Assembly: GCA_932294295.1 (NCBI GenBank)
Contig: OW028581.1
Coordinates: 12,451,162-12,515,161, forward strand
Length of the DNA: 64,000 nucleotides
Source: Alitta virens
Lineage: Eukaryota; Annelida; Polychaeta; Phyllodocida; Nereididae
Reading direction: 5' to 3'
The translations under genes and the position numbers were made by a program. Each line of letters opens with the position of its first letter. Positions within the stretch are counted from its first letter, which is position 1. The notes under the pieces are model-generated. The model had not been told where the DNA came from. It saw only the letters and a program-made list of their open reading frames with translations, and made no database searches. Shown piece by piece: positions 12,111 through 22,942 of this stretch.

Positions 12111-12454
12111 ATTAGCTAAAAATGTAGGCAAAGCCGATCGAGTAAATTCCTGCAATATTTACTAATCTAGAACAAGCTAGACAAAATGGGTTCTTAAATT
12201 AGTAGCATTTTCTTTCACTGTGTTACAAAAATCGTTTGACAATCCAGCTTTAAGGTTGAAGCCCCGAAGGTCGCTATAAAAAAAATTAACATTCACTGCA
12301 GCTGAGCAACTTAATAATGTTTGTGATATTATGGCTATGTCCAAATTTTAGAAGCAAGACTAGTCTGGTGGTTTCAGAGTATATTTAATATTGCTTTACT
12401 AATGAAATAATAGTGATAATTCTTCTCCAACTGTGATAATTTAAAAATGATGTG

Positions 12455-12740
12455 TGAGCGCTGTGGTCCAGTGGATTAGGTGTTGGACTCGTACCTTCAT
12501 GGTCGTGGATTCAAACCCAGCCTCGACATGGAGGAAATTAGCAGATCCTGGTTGAACCACTGCTTCACTACACCCTAGTGCAAACAAGGTACTTGGTTAT
12601 AGGCAATTGTAAAGTGCCAATAAGCCTATGTGCCCTGTCTAGTTGTTCGGCTGTGTACTCCCATGTTAGTCTTTTACAAACTAGAATTAGCTAGACCACT
12701 ACTACACCCTGCTACCTAGCACTAAACATGCTGAACCTTG
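12455..12740 (+). mobile_element. tRNA-derived SINE
   Basis: The head contains an A-box-like TGGTCCAGTGGATTAGG (12465) and a B box GGATTCAAACC (12507-12517) about 35 bp apart, the layout of an internal RNA polymerase III promoter. The stem pairing is too poor for a functional tRNA. The body runs on to about 12740 without coding capacity. No target duplication was identified. Confidence 0.65.
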
Positions 12741-13784
12741 AATGCAATATCACTGTTAGTAATTAATTTTTGCTAGGCAAATACAAATTATTTTGGACTG
12801 GGATTTAATAACAACACAGAAAACGAGAAAATTGATTGAAAACATTTAATAAAAGTTTTCTTGTCAAATATTTGTTAGGATGAAAGATGTATTTGTTTAA
12901 ACATAGTCAAAACATTTATCAAAATAATAGCGAATAAATGCGCTAAAAACATGACCGCTTGAATCTTTTTTAAGCTGACAAGATAATTAAGTGGCTGTGA
13001 TATAAATGTAAAATTTGCTATCTCGCTAAAGAGATACACATAAATTATAAAATGCGACTTAATATCACAAAAGAGTATATTTACATTTCATGATAAATTT
13101 ACACTGATAATTTCTTGCATAATATAATGCTTTATGGGTCAATAAATATCACCAGGTGGCACTTTGGCTTTTTGGCAATCAACGTGACAATTTGAAAGCA
13201 CCTCTTACAGCTTTGCCATTTGTGACCTATGAAGAACTGGTATGTCTGGAAATCTGATGTCAAAACATTTTTTAACCCTCTATGAATGAAGTTTTAAAAG
13301 GGTTATTGTTAGCACCAGTGTCCGTACGATGGGTTGGCGGGCAGGTAGGTTCATTTCCGGAGCAGAACTGTAACGCTAATGCACTTACCCTAACGAAATT
13401 GCATTAAGTAATATTCTAAATGGCTAGTTATGCCTTTTGATAGTCACTTTGACATGTCTCGGCTATGTTTACAAATGTGGAAAAATAAAAATATTTTGTT
13501 TCTGGAGCAGGACTCGCACATTACTGCACCTACATGCCAAAAACTTTGAATACGTCTAAGATAATATAGAATTTGCATAAAAAGGTGAAAATATGAAAAT
13601 TTCTTGTTTTTGAATAAAATATTGCAAATAAAATATCTAAATTATAGTTCTTCATTTTTAAATCCACTTCATTTTTAAATCCAAAACATTTTGTTTTCAA
13701 ACTAATGAAAAATCTGTACAAATTTTGTTAAAATGTATTTAAGTCTGGCATTAATGCACTTACCCAATGACATTTCATACAGTA
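12741..13784. other. Gene-free AT-rich stretch and 3' flank of the host gene
   Basis: No exon or named repeat is visible. The part next to 13785 should hold the 3' UTR of the minus-strand gene, but I could not identify a clear minus-strand polyadenylation signal. Confidence 0.4.
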
Positions 13785-14098
13785 TTAGTCCATACCCGCC
13801 GCCCCCCATTGTTGTATGTTATGTCCACCACTGGTTACGCATTCGTCGTTGTATGACCAAGAGGGTCCCGGTTCAGAGGGTCCAGGAGCTCCCCGAGGTC
13901 CTTGGAGCCCTGGATCCCTATGACCTCTTGGTGTCCCTTGCTCTCCTCGGGGGTATCCATTTGGCCTTTTAGGACCTCGGGAGTATGTGGGATAGTTGGT
14001 GATCGATGGGACTTGCTTTGTGTAGAACATGGTATTGTGATCCTGAGACGACGTCAAGTATAAGCTCTTGGTGGTTGTATTAAATGCAATGTATTTCC
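13785..14098 (-). CDS. Exon 10: third trefoil-like repeat, collagen-like tail, stop
   Basis: The acceptor GATATTTGCAG lies before 14098 and the stop TAA is at 13785-13787. It encodes KYIAFNTTTKSLYLTSS, then Gly-x-y-rich sequence from GPKRPNGYPRGEQG to GAPGPSEPGPSW, and a short non-collagenous end with one Cys. Confidence 0.85.
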
Positions 14099-17000
14099 CT
14101 GCAAATATCAATTTGAGACATTAGGTGACTCTAGATCCCAAAGTTATCAGATTTATGACAGTATCTATAAATGAGGCTGTCTGCAGAATTTTATCCCAGA
14201 CTCTTATGAATAATCTTATTTATGTGAATCCATGTGAATTATATTAGAACTTCGCTTTGAAGTTATATCACGGATTATTATAGGACCAATGGAGAATATG
14301 TGCAAATCGTTAAAATGGAAAATAAATTAGTTGTGAAAAAATGTATGTTTAATTAGTGTGCATCAGAGAACATTGTCCTGTTGGCTAGGTCATAGGCCTA
14401 ATTTATTATGTCACTAATCTTTAAAGTGGGTCTCCCCCAATTCACCAACAAAGGGAACTAAAGACGTGTGGGGCTCTGTCAACAATTGGCAGATTTTAAT
14501 TTAGGTAGCTTACTCCATTGTGAACGTGTGTTCAATATCCTTCTTTTCATTAATTTGCCTGGTACTTGAAGTCTATGCTTAGGCAACTGAAAGACCCACC
14601 AATGGGGTGAATGTATAACATGGTATGGATAGTTCTGTCATCTCATCATTACTTCTGTCGCTGACAGCTGGTTATATGCTTTACCAAGACATTCCATATG
14701 TTATTGAAAATGACTTACCCCAAGATATCAGACAGTGTGCCATATATGACTCCTTTTTAAAAGAGACGTCTAAAGACCTATCTATTCAGCATTGCTGCAT
14801 TTTGACTTTTTATTGGACTCTTTTCAATTGTTTTTTTGTTTTACATACAATTTATATAGATTTGAGTTTCTTTAACTGCAACAGTTTAATCAAATGTAAG
14901 GCACTATTGAGCAGCACGGAGTGCCGGATACTGACGCAATATAAAAGGAATAAATAGTATAAAAATATTACTATTATTAAAATTTTTATCATTTTTTGAC
15001 TGGGTTAGTAGCGATATGTACAAAATATTAATGATTTGCCATCTATCAACAGGAATGAAGAAATATATATCCTTTCAATTACAAGCAGTGGTAGACAACC
15101 TTTCTGAAATAATAAGAAAAAATTGACTTTTTTTTTATTGCAATAGGCCTGATGGAGTTTAAAAATGAAGCTATATACCTTTGTGATTTGAAGGTTCATA
15201 GTGGTTCAGCTGTGAGGAAGCATCCACGAAGTGTTGAATGAATGTTTCAGTTTGGATGAGATTTGCTGGTGCATCATTTGCACTTACTGCTGCAGACTGA
15301 AGTACATAAAATATGTATTACTATTAAACTACCTTAGAAACTGAAAAGTGGAATTTATCTGCACGTTGTATTGCTTGGGCAAAAAGACTTTAGTTATTCA
15401 ATGTTGGAATAAGTTCAATTTACCAGTAAGGAAACTGCTTGTCCGTTCGTATGAATGAACATCGGTTCACCGTACAGCTTAAAAACGGCATGTGCCTCAA
15501 GCCGACCTTCCAATAATGCGGTGAAATTGAAGTAGATCAATTTATAGAATTTCCCTGGAAAAGATTTTGAAAAACACGTTATACAGCTCTTTTATCTCAC
15601 CAGTATGTTAATCCAACTCTATGAGAATCGGGTCGTCAAGTGTTTGACTAGAATGATAATTTCAGTGTTTGTGTTGTGTAATCTTAAACACTGTCCACCA
15701 GATAAAAATTGTTGAGTTAACAGACAATATAAATGATGAGAATAGATATTTTACGAACTTAGATAGTTAAACAGTAAACACTATACAGGTTGTTTATTTT
15801 ATCAACCCATTTGTGAGTGACAGATTAGCAGTTACCTAATGTCGGACTTAGCGTAATGGATGTATTGTATATCTAAAAGTCTTACAGTCTGGCTGGTTCT
15901 GCAAAGCTGCAGATCCGATGTTGCCCCCTTCATTCTTTAGGTAGTAGCCGGGGTAGTTGTACGGCTGAATGAACACCGTTTCTTTTTTTTGCGGAGAATT
16001 CATGAACCCTGCAGAAAAATGAACATTATATGTACACATAAAAGTTGAGCTTTCAAATTAGTCCAAAAAAAAATGACATCAAATTGACTTTGTGATCCCG
16101 TTCTTGCATATGTAATTTTGCCTCCAAGCCACATTAGGTAGTTCATCTAAATTAAAGGGGTTAGGGCTTATGTCAATGGTAGCGCACTGGGCTTCCAACC
16201 ACTGGCTGCCGGGTTCAATTCTTGGTCGAACCTAAGTTGGATGGCTGTTTCATCCTTCATCTCATTGCCATGGTCCCTGCCTGTCCTAATTAGTCTATCA
16301 GGTGCAGAAATACAGGAAGTAAAGCACTAATCCACCACCACCTCATCTAAATTAAATGAACTACTGAAATACTCAGGTGGAACAACATTCATTAGAGCAT
16401 GACATCGTACCTATTTATAGCCAAACCAATACAACTGAAACTAATTAATCCGTGTGTACATAGTCAGTGAAATGGTAGAAGGACAATTCTTCTATAAAAT
16501 AAATGCTCACCTAAGGAAGACCAAGCAACTGTCACGCGTACAATCGGTCGTTCTTCAGGTTTCGGACCCGGTTGGCCACCCGGGCGTGGGCCAGGTTCAC
16601 CTGAGAAAGGAAAATCAAGAGTAAATAAAATTGCAGGTTGAAATACATCTCACGGTGCACATTCACTCTGGAACTCCGAGAGAACTGGAAAAGAGATGTA
16701 AGGGAAGATAATCGATGGGATTTCATAGTTAAGAATCATTCTGTAATATGGAAATGTTGAATGTAATGAAGAATCATTATTGAATATCATTGGATACTTG
16801 TAATAGATTCGCTGTTGTTTTGGTAGATCTGTTGATCTGCTTTGTCGATACAAAATTGATGATCAAAAAGTCCAGGTTTTTCTTGGGGAATTTAAAGGAC
16901 ATTTCAGAATTATATGGAAATCACAGGGAAATTGGTTGCACTGAAGAGCTTTGAACACATCGATGTGAAAAGAATGAAATAAAGCCCTACAATAATATAA

Positions 17001-19831
17001 TGGATATTTCAGTTCAATTTTAAATCATGAATACCTATTTCAGTTTCAATATGTTTGTCTATATGTGTCATTAAACGGATGAAAATGCTGCATTTCAATG
17101 ATTTTTACCATTGGAAGATACTTGTTTCTAATATCATATTATGCATTAACAGTTACCACAAGTTGGACATACCTTGTTGCCTATACCATCCAACAAAGCC
17201 TGTCATGGTCTTGAAACTATTTCCTTCTTTCACAACCTGAAAAGAAAGGAGATGTAACCTGTAATTTGTTTATAAATGTTGAGGATTTGACTACAGGACG
17301 TAGCACAGGTCACTGGAAGAGTAATATAAATTTTCAAAACCGTACCTCAGCACATCTTATAACATCTTAAGACATCTTATGACATCTTATGACACCTTAT
17401 GACACCTTATGACACCTTATGACACCTTATGACACCTTATGACACCTTATGACACCTTATGACACCTTATGACATCTCAGCACATCTTAAGACATCTTAA
17501 GACATCTTAAGACATCTTATGACACCTTATGACATATAACATCTCATCACATCTTATAACATCTTATAACATCTTAAGACATCTTATGACACCTTATGAC
17601 ACCCTGTGACACCTTATGACATATAACATCATCACATCTTTTAACATCTTATACCATCTTATAACATTTATAACATCTTATAACATCACATACCTTATCT
17701 TATAACATACGATTACTTCAGTCGCAGCAGATCAACTGGAGATTTCATGGCTATTAGCAAATCCGATTCTCTCAAAAATGTGCCTATCACAGCATTTCGA
17801 CATTCTTGAGGTATTGAATACATTTCCTAGAAATTAACCAATTAAATCTGTGGCTACTTATACACATTGTTCATCTTCACTAAAGTGTAATTTACTCACG
17901 ATTGTAAATTCTTCACATTCTTTAATTTTTGTAATTTCCCTCATGATATCTGCTGGATTGCGCCCAACGCATGGTATTCCAACACTTGTGGAACTTGGCT
18001 GTATCAAAAGCAATTCTTGGCCAGTCCTGCAATGGATAGAAAATTGTGAGGTTTATAATTATCATATGTTTTAGAAGAAATATTGTAATAAGATTGCGTG
18101 TCAGTTATAACCAAGATAGCATTCCAAATCATATTGATGTCTCTTTTCTAGTCATGGTTTATTCTTTTGTATATATTTATTCTTTTGTCTCGTCCGTTTC
18201 CTTTTTCACCCATGTTGTTTTTATCCTTGTTATATATCAGGGCCCTAATGTAAAACAGTTGATTAACTGGATGGAAAAACGATGTTGTACCAACGGCTGC
18301 CGATATAGAAACAAACGCTGGCCCGATTTGGAATGCTATCTGGGAAGCGCCGGTCAGCAGAAATCTTTCCTAAAATAGGTGCTATACAAATTTATTTATT
18401 TATTTAACATTGGTAAGATGCAACCATGACAAAAGTTGTCCTGATGATAGGTGACAAAACTCTCATTAAAGACTCCCTTGCGATTCCAATATTTGGAATT
18501 GTGGCCTGCTGATATTTAATCTGTTTAGCAGCAGTAGGACGCTTAATGGACAAAAAAATGTGCTTTGATATTATATAATGGACTTATACTTCCTCTGTTT
18601 GACTTTTGTGATATTGTCTATATGCAAATTGTAATGTGACTGAAATTGTTAAACTGCCAAGACTGCAAAATACAGCAGTTGTGATCATTTTACGAGTCCC
18701 CATTGATACAAGTACAAGTGAAGTATTGAGTAAATTAAAATGGTTTTACTTGACTGAGAGGAATTTTTATCACAAATGTGTTTTTATGTACACATGTTTA
18801 ACAGGATCCTCCCCAGTATATCTGACAAGAGGTTTTACAATCAACAATAACCGTCATAATACAAGAAGTAGCGGGAGGAGGGACATCAAAATCCAACAAT
18901 ATAAGGCTGTGACAGGCAAAAGGGCTTTTACCTAATTATGTGTGGTTTTGCGTCTTTTATGCTTTTATATATTTATTGCTTTTAATGTTTTTGGTTTATA
19001 TTTCCTAGTCTCTTTTCTAGTCATGGTTTATTCTTTTGTCTCGTCCGCTTCCTTTTTCATCCACGTTGTTTTTATCCTTGTTATATATCAGGGCCCTAAT
19101 GTAAAACAGTTGTTTAACTGATTTAAGATTTTTTTAAACTTTGAATGTCATAGGTTGAAATTCATTATGTTTGCAATTGTCATCAATATTATTTTGCAAT
19201 TTCTTTCTTGGCGTTGTAATATTTACAAATATGTGCTTTTAGTATGTGTACCTTGTTCTTAAATGACCATTTGTCATCAATAGAAAAATGCATATATGTT
19301 ATATTTACCTTAGTCCTAGTTTGTATGCGATATCGTAAGCAGAGCTGACTATGTGATGCAATTTGCCATCAGAACCATTGCGAGATGTAACTCCGAGTCC
19401 ATGAACTAGTCATAAACAAAAAATATATCGGAAAAATAATAATTATTACATCCTTTGTCGTTACTTAAATGTTATGCATGTAGTCATCCGATCACTGAAA
19501 ATCCTCCAGATAGTTGGTTTACCAGACAGCATTCCAAATCTACCCAGCATCATTTTCTATCAACATAACCGACATTGCGTGGCGAATGTTTTTCCAATTT
19601 GGAATGCCATCTGGTAATGTCACAAATTTATGCAGTAGTATGTCGTTGGAGAGACACTGCAGTAACTATAATTTACATTCTAAATAGTCACTCAGTAAGC
19701 GGGAAGTTATGGATATTTGAATTACCTATATCGCCTAAATTGCTAGGACCGCTTGGTCCAGAAGAGCCTGACTTCATCCAGCCAAATATCACAATGATGG
19801 AAAGATTATTGATGAGACTTTTGGTAAACAT
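13785..19831 (-). CDS. Secreted PDZ-like / beta-trefoil-like protein gene with collagen-like segments (10 coding exons)
   Basis: The exons are 19726-19831, 19309-19405, 17900-18026, about 17791-17826, 17173-17236, 16511-16600, 15886-16008, 15424-15554, 15179-15296 and 13785-14098. Every join except that after exon 4 has standard AG acceptors and GT donors, and the phases agree throughout, giving 1206 nt (401 aa). Order: signal peptide (MFTKSLINNLSIIVIFGW); Gly/Ser/Pro linker; PDZ-like region (about residues 36-115) with HGLGVTSRNGSDGK, KLGLRTGQELLLIQ and NPADIMREI; Gly/Pro hinge (GEPGPRPGGQPGPKP); then three repeats of about 40-50 residues with the spacing of a beta-trefoil (VFIQPYNYPGYYLKNEGG; AVFKLYGEPMFIHTNG; GKYIAFNTTTKSLYL). 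The C-terminus is collagen-like and imperfect (GLQGPRGAPGPSEPGPS). Similarity to IL-1, FGF or AbfB trefoils is my reading and is not confirmed. The exon 4/5 join is the weak point: it needs a GTGATA donor, or a missing exon. Confidence 0.8.
14625..14957 (+). other. Intronic open frame, probably not a gene
   Basis: A 110-codon frame lies within the last intron of the minus-strand gene. It is rich in Leu/Ile/Phe/Cys with no recognised domain, consistent with AT-rich intronic sequence. Confidence 0.15.
15179..15296 (-). CDS. Exon 9
   Basis: Acceptor TATGTACTTCAG, donor GTATATAG, 118 nt. It encodes a polar connector (NDAPANLIQTETFIQHFVDA) and ends with one base that completes a Gly codon with exon 10. 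Confidence 0.85.
15424..15554 (-). CDS. Exon 8: second trefoil-like repeat
   Basis: Acceptor TCTTTTCCAG, donor GTAAATTG, 131 nt. It encodes KFYKLIYFNFTALLEGRLEA and FKLYGEPMFIHTNGQAVSLL; one NFT glycosylation sequon is visible. Confidence 0.85.
15886..16008 (-). CDS. Exon 7: first trefoil-like repeat
   Basis: Acceptor TTTTCTGCAG, donor GTAAGACT, 123 nt with phases 2 and 1 that fit both neighbours. The repeat contains FIQPYNYPGYYLKNEGGNIG, resembling the YPG-x-YL motif of AbfB-type trefoils. Confidence 0.85.
16157..16342 (+). mobile_element. tRNA-derived SINE with 14-bp target duplication
   Basis: TCATCTAAATTAAA is duplicated exactly at 16143-16156 and 16343-16356. Between them the element begins with an A-box-like TGTCAATGGTAGCGC (16171) and a B box GGGTTCAATTC (16211). 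It lies in intron 6 of the minus-strand gene. The exact duplication suggests a fairly recent insertion. Confidence 0.85.
16511..16600 (-). CDS. Exon 6: Gly/Pro hinge
   Basis: Acceptor CCTTTCTCAG, donor GTGAGCAT, 90 nt. The exon encodes EPGPRPGGQPGPKPEERP and then the first strand of the following domain (IVRVTVAWSSL). Confidence 0.85.
17173..17236 (-). CDS. Exon 5
   Basis: Acceptor CTTTCTTTTCAG, donor GTATGTCC, 64 nt. Only phase 0 is open; it encodes KTMTGFVGWYRQQ and leaves one base that joins exon 6 to make the first Gly of the GEPGP hinge. Confidence 0.75.
17351..17700. repeat. 10-bp minisatellite (GACACCTTAT / AACATCTTAT)
   Basis: About 35 tandem copies of a 10-bp unit alternate between GACACCTTAT-type and AACATCTTAT/AAGACATCTT-type variants, in homogenised blocks. 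It lies in the intron after exon 4 of the host gene, close to the uncertain splice join. Confidence 0.95.
17713..17826 (-). CDS. Exon 4 with uncertain 3' end
   Basis: The acceptor TTAATTTCTAG is followed by an open frame continuing exon 3 and running to a TAA at 17713-17715. The joining choice that preserves phase with exon 5 is a GTGATA donor after 17791 (12 codons). A better-looking GTAATC donor near 17717 would put exon 5 in a closed frame. Reading through gives a shorter protein ending KSPVDLLRLK, which could be a truncated isoform. Confidence 0.55.
   Translation of the reverse strand, partial: EMYSIPQECRNAVIGTFLRESDLLIAMKSPVDLLRLK
17900..18026 (-). CDS. Exon 3: PDZ-like core
   Basis: Acceptor CCATTGCAG, donor GTGAGTAAA, 127 nt, single open frame matching the phase of exon 2. 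The sequence includes TGQELLLIQPSS and GRNPADIMREITKIKECEEF, compatible with the second helix and last strand of a PDZ fold. Confidence 0.85.
18111..18343. mobile_element. MITE with (C)CAGATAGCATTCCAAATC ends enclosing a LINE 3' tail
   Basis: The left end AGATAGCATTCCAAATC (from 18114) pairs with GATTTGGAATGCTATCT at the right end (to 18341). Inside, about 18138-18270 is a near-copy of 19008-19120. That second copy is the 3' tail of the LINE fragment at 18636-19120. Confidence 0.65.
18636..19120 (+). mobile_element. LINE 3' fragment (RT C-terminal part and 3' UTR)
   Basis: The frame at 18636-18935 shows the usual LINE tail pattern (LKWFYLTERNFYHKCVFMY, SSPVYLTRGF, HNTRSS). It is truncated at 5' and ends before the conserved LWN motif. 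The following 3' UTR-like block (AGGGCCCTAATGTAAAACAG) recurs at 18238. It lies in intron 2 of the host gene. Confidence 0.7.
19309..19405 (-). CDS. Exon 2: start of PDZ-like region
   Basis: The acceptor TTATGACTAG lies before 19405 and the donor GTAAATA after 19309. At 97 nt, only one frame is open and it is the one the flanking phases require. It carries HGLGVTSRNGSDGK, similar to the GLGF loop of PDZ domains. Confidence 0.8.
19522..19614. mobile_element. 93-bp TA-flanked MITE
   Basis: CCAGACAGCATTCCAAAT and ATTTGGAATGCCATCTGG are near-perfect inverted ends. TA flanks both sides (19520-19521, 19615-19616), as for Tc1/mariner-type insertion. It belongs to the same family as 18111-18343. Confidence 0.75.
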
Positions 19832-19872
19832 TTTTATGTCGATGGTTGATTATTTTTACCAGGTGGATTTAC
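19726..19872 (-). CDS. Exon 1: 5' UTR end, start codon, signal peptide
   Basis: The acceptor TTTCTTTCAG precedes 19872 and the donor GTAATTC follows 19726. Translation starts at ATG 19831-19829 after an upstream in-frame stop (TAA) within the exon. The coding part is 106 nt (35 codons plus 1 nt). The hydrophobic core LSIIVIFGW supports secretion. Confidence 0.75.
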
Positions 19873-20068
19873 CTGAAAGAAATAACATGATATGCATCAG
19901 AGTTAAAATGGAGTGGTATAGTTCACTCTGCAGTACGTCCTTTAATTGGCCATAAACACCACAAAGGTCAGCATGTGACGTCACTAGACCATGTTTGAAC
20001 TGGATTTGGCTGGGTTACGTTGCATGGCTGTGAATACCGTGACTGATTTGTGAGTGCAAGGAACTTAC

Positions 20069-20110
20069 CTCAATATTGTGACAACCTAGAATACCAAAGT
20101 TACTACTTAT
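20069..20110 (-). other. Probable 3' end of a non-coding 5' exon of the host gene
   Basis: On the minus strand ATATTGAG is followed by a consensus donor GTAAGTTCC (exon end at 20069). Exon 1 begins with an acceptor 200 bp downstream, so a 5' UTR exon is expected here. Its upstream limit and the promoter were not identified. Confidence 0.45.
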
Positions 20111-20989
20111 CTTGGTCAGTCGGAAAACTGTTAACATTTTGCTAATATAACAAGGCAATGTATTGATCGACTCGTAGAGCATATGTCACTAGTGCGTTGT
20201 ACAAATATTTTGATGGTGCACACATGCACATAAGAATATGTTTGTGTGATATCGCCAACATATTATGGCAATACATTATGTTCGTCAACTAAAATAACAG
20301 ACTTACTTGATTTAGTAACTCATTTGCTATCAGTACACATCAAAAGAGTGTTTATATAGACAGATCCACTCCTACTTATTGCATTTACTCCTGGATCCAC
20401 TCCTACTTATTGCATTAGCTCCTGCGCATTCCTTGCAATGAAGCTTCTGAGTCATGTGTAGCTGCCTACTCGACCAAATCATTCCCAATATTTTATTTAA
20501 ATTTCAAAAGCTTTGAAACTTCAGAAAATGTTTTCATTATAAAATGTAAATAGAGCAGAAATGATGACGCAAATATGGAAATTGTTCTAAAAATGAACAA
20601 GGATATCCTGAATAAAACGGTTTGAACATGAGTCATTCTGTAACCAGCTTGTCTAGCAACCACATAAAACTACACAGTTACATCGATTATTAATTGAATT
20701 ATGATTTATAAATGAATTGACTTGTCTACTGTCTAGTGTTTCAGGAATTGGTTTATCGGCATTTAGGATAATGGCACCTTTAGAGAATTAGCATAGCATG
20801 TTCTGAATAAATTTTGGGTTAAATAAATTAATTTCATGGTCATTGTCATACTGTATTGTATTATTTGTTAAATTCCTTTTTTGGAATTAAAACTATCCAG
20901 ACTCTATTTATCATTGATGAGGCGCATATAGACATTCGGAAATTAAAAAAAGTATTGAATAACTAATTAAGACTAGACCTGAACCACGT

Positions 20990-21750
20990 TCAAACATGGG
21001 CCTTTCTCAACTCTATAAGGTGTACACTTTTTGAAATCCAGATTGCTTATATATATAATAGCAATGTATATACCCATGTAAAGTATGCACTTAGTGCGTG
21101 GGGACCTTTGTTAAAAAGTAAAGATGTCAAAAGACTTCAAGTACAACAAAATAAGTCTGTCAGACAAATCTTCAATCTTAGCAGAAGAACAAACTTACAA
21201 AAAAGGAAAACTTTTAAAATAAATGGCCTGATAGAACTAGCACTTTTGAAAATCTCGTATAGATATATTAATGAATTGTTACCAAAAAGAATTCTTAACT
21301 TATATAACCTAGCGAATCATGAATACCATACACGGAACAGAAACAATTTAAGAGCACTTCACCATACAACACAAATATACAATAATAGTTTTTTGGGGAA
21401 GGCACCAGGTCTTTGGTTAAATGTATCACCATCTTTGAAATTAAAAAATAATATAAAAGCTTTTGCTAGGTCTTTTAGGGAACAACAGTCTGCTAAGCAG
21501 AACTGACAGCAGGTTCTTCTTCTCTTCATATCATTTATGTCTTTTTTAAATTTACATGTAATAAATTATATTTAGATACTTTTTTTTATTATTTTTATTA
21601 TTATATATAATATTTTGTTAATTATTTAGTAAAATAATATTGCGGGGATGCACAATTAAACATGGTTTAATAATAATGAAATGTCTTAATTCCCATGTAT
21701 GTTTAAATTTCGACGAAAATAAAGTATCTATCTACCTATCTATCTAAAGA
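20990..21750 (+). mobile_element. 5'-truncated LINE (RT C-terminal domain)
   Basis: The translation shows a C-terminal LINE domain: VKYALSAWGPLLKSKDVKRL, VQQNKSVRQIF, later GKAPGLWLN. The readable frame starts upstream of the ATG at 21108 and stops at 21504-21506. The 3' UTR ends in a (TATC)n-like tail at about 21728-21748, a common LINE terminus. From 21750 to 22560 I see no gene. Confidence 0.75.
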
Positions 21751-22639
21751 GCCCGTTACACACAATTACAGCGTATACGTAAATACTTTACAATCACCGC
21801 CATTATATAGTCACTTTCCCATTATGCTTTGGTAGTGTGGGTCAAACTTCTGATAATTACTTGGAAAGCGCTCAACAATCAGGCACCATCTTACATATTT
21901 AATCGACTGAGAAAGCGGTCACAGCAAACAATAACCGGAGAAGCTTGTATATTTTTTTATTTTTAGAAAATTTAAAACTCAGATATTCAGAGTATGCCGT
22001 GAATAATGGCGTTATGAAAAAACAATGGAAAAAAGTGTCTGTGCATAGTCACGAAATGTCAAAAATTTGTTTTGTGTAGAGAGTGCATATCATTTGCCCA
22101 CAATGTCACGAACAGGAAATGTGGGAAACTTCCTGAAGGAAACGAACAGTGATAGAGAAATAAAACTGTTTCAGGAAATGACTCAAGATGTCATTGTACT
22201 AATGCTTTTATGAAAAATTGGAAATATCATAAAGCTGGGTCAAAGGTCAGCCTAGGTCATTGAAATCTTTGGAATATCCAAATGAAAGAAATATGGAATC
22301 TGCCATGACCAATTCAAATGGCTAAATGAATAAATATATAATTATAAATATACAATACCAATGTGTGGTCAACCTCACTAGACACATTTTAAGGGTGGAT
22401 GGACCTAATTCCAGCCTGGATCTAATTCCAGCCACTTTTGATTTCTTCCCTTTTCTGTGTTCCCATGGTTCAAGTTGTGCCAAAATTGGCAAATTCCATA
22501 TTTTGTGAATGTTTTATGGGCATTGACATGTTCTGAGATTCTAGGAGGCCTTAGATAAACATCATTTTGTGTTTAATTCTGTCTGTGTTCCATATTTAAG
22601 CTTATATTTCTTTTATTTGGGAGGGGGGGGGGGGGGTGT

Positions 22640-22942
22640 TAGATATTCCAAAGATTTCAATGACCTAGGTGTGCAAACGGACATCTTTACCTTTACTATT
22701 CAAAAATGCTTTGATACCGTTGTTCACAGCGAGTTAACTCACCAAGTATGGCTTTGTGGACTCTGGATTTTTTACTGAATAGAAAATGTTTTAACAGATC
22801 GTTACCACTTTGTTGAAATAGGGAACACACTATCTTCTTGTAAAAATGTCATTTCAGGTGTCCCTCAGGGTACCGTGCTTGGTTCCTTGCTATTTGTATG
22901 CTTTTCTGTCAATATTAATAGAACGATAACTAACAGTTATTT
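22640..22942 (+). pseudogene. Old LINE RT copy, part 1 of 3
   Basis: The frame reads through KCFDTVVHSEL and VISGVPQGTVLGSLLFV, which are RT motifs of CR1/jockey-like LINEs, with an internal stop near 22776. It is cut at 22942 by the fold-back element and resumes at 29160. The FADD catalytic block expected between parts 1 and 2 is absent. Confidence 0.75.

Noticed and set aside
16667..16697. Possible 31-nt exon (minus strand) between splice-like signals
   Set aside because: Including it forces exon 6 into a frame with an immediate stop, whereas skipping it joins exons 5 and 6 perfectly.
17351..17700. CRISPR-like periodic array
   Set aside because: The 10-bp unit has no spacers; it is a minisatellite in an intron of an animal gene.
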